Shown in pieces: positions 20,040 to 27,186 of a stretch of DNA of 36,987 nt (position 1 is its first letter; every line of letters starts with the position of its first letter). The DNA lies in NCBI GenBank assembly GCA_016926835.1, contig JAFGNX010000164.1, positions 1 to 36,987 of the forward strand. Reading direction: 5' to 3'. The translations under genes and the position numbers were made by a program. The DNA comes from Candidatus Aminicenantota bacterium. Lineage in GTDB: Bacteria > Acidobacteriota > Aminicenantia > UBA2199. The notes below the pieces were generated by a model. The model searched no databases and had not been told where the DNA came from. It saw nothing but the letters and a program-made list of their open reading frames with translations.

Positions 20040-21607
20040 CGGTTATCCGCGCTTTTACCCTGTTGGCCATGCTGATAATGATTTCAGCGGGAACCACAGC
20101 TGAGGCGGACATTGACCAGATTAAAGAATACGTTCGTGTCAGCCAGATGGAGTTGATTGTCCGTGCCCTGACCCCGGACGGAATCCCCAGAGCGGGCCTG
20201 ACAGCGGACGATTTCATGGTTTTTGAATACGATAAACCCGTTCCCGTGACCAGTTGCACGGAAATCCGGCGCCGCCTGGGTACAGTCGATCTGTCCGGCA
20301 ACAATGCAATTGGTGGAAAAGTCCCCCGTGTAATTCTGGTCTACTTCTGGGTCTGGCAGCAAAACGACTCACTGACCCGGTCATTGAATTACCTGTTTGA
20401 GCGCGTATACCGGGACGGGGACACAGTCATACTGATGCTGCCAACCTTTTCACGAGTTATTTACAAACGGGATGAAGTGGCACCGGCCCTGTATGCATTC
20501 AATCAACATGTTGTGAAATGGACCCAGCGCATGGAACAGGATATCACAAGCACGGCCCGCCATTTCAGCGTTCTGTGCGATGACTTCGTACCGAAATTCC
20601 GCAGCCGACAAGGCTCAGACGAACCGGAATCGCTGACCTTTCAACGAGTCTTCAACGAATTCAGAAGCCGCATTGAGATGGAATGGCGCAGCTTTCAGCA
20701 ACGCCACCTGGAAGCCGGCCAGCGCAGATTGCGCAACCTAGCCACTGCCCTGAAATCGATGAAAAACGAAAAGTGGGCGCTGGTCTTTTTCCAACAACCG
20801 GTTTTTCCGGCTCTGCACCCCTATGCGAACCTGATGATGCGTTTTGAGAACCCGGATTACATTAACCAGTTACGGGGATTCGCCCAAAAAATGATCCGTG
20901 ATTTGAACAGCCCCCGCAATACCGCCACGCAGTTGGCCGATATTGAGCAGGCGTTCATCCAGGCCGGGGCCACTTACCAATTGGTGCAACTGGATTCACG
21001 CTCCCTTCCCACTGATCACTCCCAATACCTGGTCATGCGCGACGTGTTTTCAGACTGGAAGTGGGCTTTCCAACGCATCACACGGGCCACCGGAGGGCGG
21101 ATTGTCACCGACAACCAGGCTGATCGCGCCCTGGCGCGACTGGTAAACGCAGAAGATGTCCACTACCGGATTACGTATGCCCCCCAACGCGTGGAAACGG
21201 AAAAGGTCCGTGACCTCAGGCGTGTCAACGTGCGCGCCCGGAACAAAACGCTGGAAGTATTTCACCAGGAACGTCTCCTGCTCAGCGAAATCGACGAAAT
21301 CAAACTGGTGGATTTTCAATGCCGTCCCGATCACTTGAATTTTGTTCTCTCAGGATACTCAGTGCGGCTGCAAAATGGCGCGCTTCATTCCTCTGTCCAG
21401 GTCTGGCTTACCGCGGAAACCCCGCGGGGAGAAACCATGGAATTTCAGCGGCATTTTTCCGTACCAGACCCTTTCCTTGATGTATCCATGTCATTGAAAT
21501 TTCCCCGACCCGGCCCGTACCGTGTTTACTTTTCAGCCGAAGACCGGCACACCGGACTTTCCGTATCCCGCAGCCAACGGATTGTAGTTCCCAAAGCCCA
21601 GGAATAA
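20036..21607 (+). CDS. Secreted VWFA-related protein, paralog 2
   Basis: VSQMELIVRALTPDGIPRAGLTADDFMVFEYDKPVPVTSC; 4-nt overlap with paralog 1; collinear similarity along the whole length. Confidence 0.78.
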   Translation: MTVIRAFTLLAMLIMISAGTTAEADIDQIKEYVRVSQMELIVRALTPDGIPRAGLTADDFMVFEYDKPVPVTSCTEIRRRLGTVDLSGNNAIGGKVPRVILVYFWVWQQNDSLTRSLNYLFERVYRDGDTVILMLPTFSRVIYKRDEVAPALYAFNQHVVKWTQRMEQDITSTARHFSVLCDDFVPKFRSRQGSDEPESLTFQRVFNEFRSRIEMEWRSFQQRHLEAGQRRLRNLATALKSMKNEKWALVFFQQPVFPALHPYANLMMRFENPDYINQLRGFAQKMIRDLNSPRNTATQLADIEQAFIQAGATYQLVQLDSRSLPTDHSQYLVMRDVFSDWKWAFQRITRATGGRIVTDNQADRALARLVNAEDVHYRITYAPQRVETEKVRDLRRVNVRARNKTLEVFHQERLLLSEIDEIKLVDFQCRPDHLNFVLSGYSVRLQNGALHSSVQVWLTAETPRGETMEFQRHFSVPDPFLDVSMSLKFPRPGPYRVYFSAEDRHTGLSVSRSQRIVVPKAQE

Positions 21608-21850
21608 TGAAAGTTGAAGAGTTGGAGAGTTGGAAAGTTGAAGAGTTGGAGAGTTGAGAAGAAGTTGAGAATGTAGTGGCAGGTGTAAACCCGACCTGGA
21701 TTAGAAACGTTGAGATAGTTCCTTGCCGCTTGGTTTTCCCTTTCGACTTTCAACTTTAGACTTTCGACTTAGCCTCCTGCCCCTCGCCTCTTGCCGTCAG
21801 CCATTAGCCGGCATTACTTTTCACTTGCCACCCTCGACTTCCTCAACTGG
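21608..21850. repeat. Composite intergenic repeat, locus C
   Basis: Perfect 2 x 24-nt tandem GAAAGTTGAAGAGTTGGAGAGTTG (21609-21656); CTTTCGACTTTCAACTTTAGACTTTCGACTT; 21776-21802 matches the reverse complement of locus D (25093-25119) at 22 of 27 positions. Confidence 0.8.
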
Positions 21851-21857
21851 CTTTCCC

Positions 21858-21886
21858 TTGACAGTTTGGCTTGCAACTGATATATC
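21858..21886 (+). promoter_or_regulatory. Predicted sigma-70-type promoter of the GRE operon, overlapped by a palindrome
   Basis: TTGACA (21858-21863), 17-nt spacer, TATATC (21881-21886); 12-nt palindrome CTGATATATCAG at 21877-21888. Confidence 0.55.
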
Positions 21887-21896
21887 AGATATCAGC

Positions 21897-22667
21897 ATGG
21901 CGCCCGTAAGCGGATGGATATTCGACACAAAACGCTTTGCCGTCCACGACGGTCCCGGGATTCGTACCACGGTTTTTTTTCAGGGTTGTCCCCTGCATTG
22001 CCCCTGGTGCCACAATCCGGAGTCGATGCCCTTTGCCCGCTCCGGCCGGCCTGTACCGCCCGGAGCTCGACAGGTGACGGTTGCCGAACTGATCAGCCGC
22101 GTGGAAAGGGACCGGGTTTTTTACGAAGAGTCCGGAGGCGGAGTCACCTTTTCAGGCGGCGAACCCCTTTCTCAGCCCCGCTTCCTCGAGGCTCTGTTGA
22201 CTGCTTGCCGTGAAAAAAAACTTCAGACCGCCCTGGACACCTGCGGACATGCCTCCCCGCAAACGGCACGGCCCCTCTTGCGACACGCCGACCTGGTCCT
22301 TTTTGATGTCAAGTTTTTTCTATCCCGCGAACTGCTCCGCCACTGCGGTGCAACAAACCGCTACATTTTCAGTAACCTGGAGCAATTGCTGACCGATGGC
22401 CCCCGCTTGTGGCTGAGATTTCCCCTGATCCCCGGTTACACGGACACGCCCGATAACCTAAACGCCTTTGAAGAACGGGTCCGCGAATGGCGCGATCGCA
22501 TCGAGCGTGTTTCCATCTTACCCTTTCACCCGGCGGCGGCCCACAAATACCGGCGCCTGCAAATCAGGAATCCCATGCGGCAAGTTCCCCAAGTACCCGA
22601 GACAATCGCCCTGGCCTTGGCGAAACGGCTGCAAGCTATTCACCCGGATATACACATTGGAGGTTGA
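21897..22667 (+). CDS. Glycyl radical enzyme activating enzyme (radical SAM)
   Basis: GPGIRTTVFFQGCPLHCPWCHNPES (CxxxCxxC), GGGVTFSGGEPL, directly upstream of a GRE. Longer ORF start at 21723 lies in repeat sequence and is rejected. Confidence 0.9.
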   Translation: MAPVSGWIFDTKRFAVHDGPGIRTTVFFQGCPLHCPWCHNPESMPFARSGRPVPPGARQVTVAELISRVERDRVFYEESGGGVTFSGGEPLSQPRFLEALLTACREKKLQTALDTCGHASPQTARPLLRHADLVLFDVKFFLSRELLRHCGATNRYIFSNLEQLLTDGPRLWLRFPLIPGYTDTPDNLNAFEERVREWRDRIERVSILPFHPAAAHKYRRLQIRNPMRQVPQVPETIALALAKRLQAIHPDIHIGG

Positions 22668-22668
22668 C

Positions 22669-25032
22669 ATGAATGAACGCATCCGTCGCCTGCGCGAGAA
22701 AAGCAACAACACCCACCCCGGCATCTCCACGGAACGCGCCCTTCTGCTCACGCAGTTTTGCGCGGATCCGGCGCATGCGGCCATGCCGGCCCCGGTATTG
22801 CGCGGGTCCGTCTTTCGCCATATCATGGAAAACAAAACCCTTTTTCTTGACCCGGATGAACTGATTGTGGGCGAACGCGGTCCATCTCCCCGGGCCACCC
22901 CCACTTATCCCGAAATCTGCCTGCATTCTCTTGAAGACCTTGAGGTATTGCATTCCCGACCCAAGGTTTCGTTTACAGTGGATAGTGAAACCCGGCGCGT
23001 GTACGATCAACAGATCATCCCCTTCTGGACGGGACGTTCATTGCGCGAATACATGTTTAAGGAGCTTTCACCTGAATGGCGCCGGGCTTACGAAGCCGGT
23101 GTTTTTACGGAGTTCCAGGAGCAGCGCGCGCCGGGACACACCGCCGGCGGCAGTCGCATATTCGAAAAAGGTTTTCTGGATATACTTTGTGAGATCCGCT
23201 CGCAAATGCAGGAACTGGACTTCGCCACAGACCCACACGCCCTGGAAACCCGCGAAAACCTGCAGGGAATGGAACAGGCCGCGCTGGGAATCATAGCCCT
23301 TGGGCACCGCTACGCCGACCTCATAAGAGAACAGGCCCGAAAGGAAAACAATTTATCGCGCCGCAACGAATTGGAAACAATGGCAGATATCTGTTCCCGG
23401 GTTCCCGAACATGCACCGCGGACTTTCTGGGAAGCGCTGCAACACTACTGGTTTGTACACCTCGGGGTGATCACGGAGTTCAACACCTGGGATTCTTTTA
23501 ATCCCGGCCGCCTGGATCAACACCTGCTTCCCTTTTACCGCCGTGACCTCGCGGAGCGACGCCTGACCCCGGAACGCGCCAAGGAATTGCTGTGCGCTTT
23601 CTGGATCAAGTTCAACAACCAGCCCGCCCCCCCCAAAGTCGGCGTTACCGCCCAGGAAAGCAACACCTACACCGACTTTTGTTTGATCAACCTGGGCGGG
23701 GTGGATCGTGACGGCAAAGATGGGGTCAATGAACTGACCTACATGATCCTGGACGTGATCGAAGAGATGCGCATCCTTCAGCCCAGCTCCATGGTACAGA
23801 TCAGTTGCAAGAACCCGGATCGGTTTGTAAAAAGGGCTCTGGAGATTGTGGCCACCGGATTCGGCCAGCCCTCAATGTTTAACACTGAAGCCATTATCAC
23901 TGAACTGCTGCGCCAGGGGAAAACCCTGAAAGACGCCCGTGAAGGCGGCGCCAGCGGCTGCGTGGAGACCGGCGCCTTCGGCCGGGAGGCTTACTTTCTG
24001 ACAGGATATTTCAACCTTCCCAAAATCCTTGAACTGACACTGCACAACGGCAAAGATCCGCGCACCGGAATCCAGCTCGGCCCGCACACGGGTGAGGTTG
24101 CTGATTTCAAAGACTTCACGCAGTTGTTGCAGGCTTTCGCGCAGCAGGTGGCGTTTTTCGCAGATCTGAAAATTCAGGGAAACAACCTGATTGAACAGAT
24201 TTACGCACGTAATATGCCCGCGCCGTTTCTGTCTCTGGTGATTGAAGATTGCGTATCCGCCGGCCGTGATTACCACTGCGGAGGCGCACGTTACAACACC
24301 TCCTATATTCAGGGCGTGGGCCTTGGCTCCGTCACGGATTCCCTGTCCGCGATAAAGCGTCATGTATTCGAAACCGGCGCCATCTCCCTCGAAGCGTTGG
24401 TTGCCATGCTGGACCGCGATTTCAATGATGCCGAGCAATGGCGGAAATGCCTGTGGAACGATACACCGCGCTGGGGCAACGACGAAGAAGCGGCCGACGG
24501 GTTGGCGGCCGAAGTATTTGAAATCTTTTTCTCTGCTGTTGACGGTCGCCCCAACACCAGGGGCGGAGTTCACCGTATCAACCTTCTGCCCACCACCTCG
24601 CATGTCTACTTCGGCAGCGTGACCGGGGCCAGCGCCGACGGGCGCAGGGCCGGAACGCCCCTGTCCGAAGGCATCTCTCCCGTGCAGGGAACCGACCGCA
24701 ACGGCCCCACGGCGGTAATCCTGTCGGCCGCGCGCATCGATCACCAGCGCACCGGCGGCACCCTCCTGAACCAGAAATTTTCCCCGGACCTGTTGCAGAG
24801 CCCCGAGAGCCTGGGAAAAGTCCTCAGTCTGGTGCGTGCCTATTTTCGACTGGGAGGGCATCATGTCCAGTTCAACGTAGTGGACGCGAAAACCCTGCGC
24901 GATGCGCAGAAAGAACCGGAAAAGCACCGTGACCTCATTGTGCGTGTGGCCGGATACAGTGACTATTTCAACGATCTGGGCCGTGACCTGCAGGACGAAA
25001 TCATCCGTCGCACCGAGCACCAGGGGTTCTGA
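22669..25032 (+). CDS. hypD: Glycyl radical enzyme, probable trans-4-hydroxy-L-proline dehydratase
   Basis: Cysteine loop GGASGCVETGAFGREAYFLTGYFNLPKILELTLHNG; glycyl radical motif LIVRVAGYSDYFNDLGRDLQDEIIRRTE; GDSP-like GERGPSPRATPTYPEICLHSLEDLEV; these blocks match remembered HypD sequences closely. RBS GGAGG. Confidence 0.82.
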   Translation: MNERIRRLREKSNNTHPGISTERALLLTQFCADPAHAAMPAPVLRGSVFRHIMENKTLFLDPDELIVGERGPSPRATPTYPEICLHSLEDLEVLHSRPKVSFTVDSETRRVYDQQIIPFWTGRSLREYMFKELSPEWRRAYEAGVFTEFQEQRAPGHTAGGSRIFEKGFLDILCEIRSQMQELDFATDPHALETRENLQGMEQAALGIIALGHRYADLIREQARKENNLSRRNELETMADICSRVPEHAPRTFWEALQHYWFVHLGVITEFNTWDSFNPGRLDQHLLPFYRRDLAERRLTPERAKELLCAFWIKFNNQPAPPKVGVTAQESNTYTDFCLINLGGVDRDGKDGVNELTYMILDVIEEMRILQPSSMVQISCKNPDRFVKRALEIVATGFGQPSMFNTEAIITELLRQGKTLKDAREGGASGCVETGAFGREAYFLTGYFNLPKILELTLHNGKDPRTGIQLGPHTGEVADFKDFTQLLQAFAQQVAFFADLKIQGNNLIEQIYARNMPAPFLSLVIEDCVSAGRDYHCGGARYNTSYIQGVGLGSVTDSLSAIKRHVFETGAISLEALVAMLDRDFNDAEQWRKCLWNDTPRWGNDEEAADGLAAEVFEIFFSAVDGRPNTRGGVHRINLLPTTSHVYFGSVTGASADGRRAGTPLSEGISPVQGTDRNGPTAVILSAARIDHQRTGGTLLNQKFSPDLLQSPESLGKVLSLVRAYFRLGGHHVQFNVVDAKTLRDAQKEPEKHRDLIVRVAGYSDYFNDLGRDLQDEIIRRTEHQGF

Positions 25033-25245
25033 ACCAAAGGCAGTGAATAGTGAAAAGAGAGAAGTGAAAAGTGAAAAGTGAAAAAGGCCGGAGGCTGATG
25101 GCCAGAGGTAATGGGCAGGCGTAGGGGCGGCCCCCCGTGGCCGCCCAGTAGAAAGTAGAAGGTAGAAAACAGCATTTACAGGCTGTCGCTTTTCATTGCT
25201 GCTCAACTTTTCACTTAGTGCCCCCTGCCTCCTGCCACCTTATAC
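25033..25245. repeat. Composite intergenic repeat, locus D
   Basis: GTGAAAA tandem tract (around 25063-25085); hairpin GGGCGGCC-CCCCGT-GGCCGCCC (25125-25146); words shared with loci A-C. Confidence 0.8.
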
Positions 25246-25393
25246 ACCAAGGAGTTTTAGTGATGAGGAATCCGGCCAGGCAGCTTAGATCAGAATGCCT
25301 GTCCGAACTGTGATGATGCGCTTATGAGCACTGTGATGAAAATTGGAGGCGCCCCCAAGACCGGCAGCAAGCAGGTTATGGTATACTGTTTTC

Positions 25394-25801
25394 ATGTCTG
25401 AGTCCACCCCCCAGGTGAGTGAAGCCAGAATCGACCGCTGGCTCTGGGCCGTGCGCATTTTCAAGTCGCGTTCCCAGGCCACGCGCGCCTGCCGCAGCGG
25501 CCGCGTGCTGGTCAACAAGCGCACGGCCAAAGCCAGTCAACCCGTGAATCAAGGTGATGAAATAGACGTGCGCATGCCACCGATTACCCGCAGCTGGCGG
25601 GTCCTGGCCCCGGCCGTCAAAAGGGTGTCCGCGCGACTGGTTGCCGAATTGGCTGAAGAGATCACCGCGGACGAAGAACTGCAGAAGATGGCCGACTTCC
25701 GCCGGGATCCCGTGGGTTTTATTGTGGCAAGGCGCCCCCCGGGCAGCGGGCGCCCCACCAAGAAAGAGCGCCGCCAGGTGGAACGATTGAAAGACGGTTA
25801 A
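25394..25801 (+). CDS. S4 RNA-binding domain protein (HslR/Hsp15-like)
   Basis: S4 motif RIDRWLWAVRIFKSRSQATRACRSGRVLVNKRTAKASQPVNQGDEI. Confidence 0.85.
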   Translation: MSESTPQVSEARIDRWLWAVRIFKSRSQATRACRSGRVLVNKRTAKASQPVNQGDEIDVRMPPITRSWRVLAPAVKRVSARLVAELAEEITADEELQKMADFRRDPVGFIVARRPPGSGRPTKKERRQVERLKDG

Positions 25802-25814
25802 TGACCTGTATCGC

Positions 25815-25844
25815 TTGCTGGGCCTGAACCGGGCGTGGTATAAT
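25815..25844 (+). promoter_or_regulatory. Predicted promoter of the sulfatase-family gene
   Basis: TTGCTG (25815-25820), 18-nt spacer, extended -10 TGGTATAAT with TATAAT at 25839-25844; ATG at 25852. Confidence 0.5.
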
Positions 25845-25851
25845 TCAAAGC

Positions 25852-27186
25852 ATGAAAAAAGCCCTGATTGTGATTGCCTTGTCAACGTTGCTTTGGGGTT
25901 GCGGAAGCCGCTCCTCCAATAACGCGCTTCCCAATATCATCCTGCTCACCGTCGACACGCTGCGGGCCGACCACCTGCATTGCTATGGATATGAATACGA
26001 GACATCTCCCAACATCGACCGTTTCGCCTCGCAATCAACTCTGTTTGAATACACGTATACTCCCATTCCCAAAACCTCGGCCGCATTCTGTTCCATGTTA
26101 ACCGGCCTTCATCCCTTTATCCACAAATGCGCTCCCAACCGCGGCACCGTAAATAAAAGACTGACCACGCTGGCTGAGGCCCTGGGTTCCAAAGGCTACC
26201 AGACCGAAGCCGTGGTCGCCAATGCCAATCTGGCCAAGGTTTTCCAGTTTGACCAGGGATTTGACAATTACACTGAAGTCTGGAACCGGATCGAAACCAA
26301 AGAGGAGTCCGCCCCTTTTATCACCGCAAAAGTGATCGATTTCCTGAAACACCCCCCCAAAAAACCCTTTTTGATCTGGGCCAATTATATCGATCCCCAT
26401 ACTCCCTACATTCCACCGGCTGAACATGTTCAACCACGACCACAGGGACGCGATATCCGCGAAGTCAAACCCAGGTTGATCGCCGGCATGCAACGCGAAA
26501 TGAACCAGAAAGGCCATTTCAATGAAGGTCATTTCACTTCCCTCTACGATGGCTCCATCCACTACGTAGACAGCCAGATCGGACGTATCCTGGATCACAT
26601 CGAAAAAAGCGGCCTGCTTGAAAACTCCATCATTATCATCAGCGCCGATCATGGAGAAGACCTGGGCGAGCGTAACTTTTACTTTAACCATGGGCCCCTT
26701 ACCTTTAACGCCGCGTCCCGGGTACCCCTCATAATCCGCTGGCCGGGAAAACCGCCAAGGCGGGTACGCCGGGTCGTCAGCATTATGGACATCACGCCCA
26801 CCCTGTTTGATGCCCTGGACATTCCCGCACCCAAATATCCTGTCCAGGGACGCAATCTGTTTACGGATCGTACCCAACGTCGCCTCAAACTCTATGGACA
26901 ATTGGGCACGTTCGGCATGGTGGCCGGTCATTTCCACTACATTGAAGTCCTTCCCCAACTGCAACGCCAGTTGGGATTGGAACCGGGGTACATATTCAAT
27001 ATCCTTAAAGACCCGTATGAAAAAGAAAACCTCATTGCCGGCTTCAGCAATCTGGCCGACTCATTGTCCAGGGAGTACAAAGCGTATTTTTCCCGTCACG
27101 GTTATATGAACAGCAAACACAAACCGCCCGCCCCTGAATTGACGGAAAAGGAAAAACGTGATTTAAAAACCCTTGGCTACCTGTAA
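25852..27186 (+). CDS. Sulfatase / alkaline-phosphatase-superfamily lipoprotein
   Basis: Lipobox LLWGCGS; ILLTVDTLRADHLHCYGYEYETSPNIDRFA; IISADHGEDLGERNFYFNHGP. Confidence 0.85.
   Translation: MKKALIVIALSTLLWGCGSRSSNNALPNIILLTVDTLRADHLHCYGYEYETSPNIDRFASQSTLFEYTYTPIPKTSAAFCSMLTGLHPFIHKCAPNRGTVNKRLTTLAEALGSKGYQTEAVVANANLAKVFQFDQGFDNYTEVWNRIETKEESAPFITAKVIDFLKHPPKKPFLIWANYIDPHTPYIPPAEHVQPRPQGRDIREVKPRLIAGMQREMNQKGHFNEGHFTSLYDGSIHYVDSQIGRILDHIEKSGLLENSIIIISADHGEDLGERNFYFNHGPLTFNAASRVPLIIRWPGKPPRRVRRVVSIMDITPTLFDALDIPAPKYPVQGRNLFTDRTQRRLKLYGQLGTFGMVAGHFHYIEVLPQLQRQLGLEPGYIFNILKDPYEKENLIAGFSNLADSLSREYKAYFSRHGYMNSKHKPPAPELTEKEKRDLKTLGYL

Noticed and set aside
21723-21896. 58-aa N-terminal extension of the activase ORF
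   Set aside because: It translates repeat locus C and the predicted promoter; the conserved protein starts at MAPVSGWIFDTKRFAVHDGPGIRTT.
23872-25206. 444-aa minus-strand ORF opposite hypD
   Set aside because: Shadow ORF on the antisense of a strongly supported GRE gene; no recognisable domain and its N-terminal part comes from repeat locus D.
8510-25245. CRISPR array or leader
   Set aside because: The repetitive intergenic tracts have no regular repeat-spacer periodicity and no cas genes are nearby.
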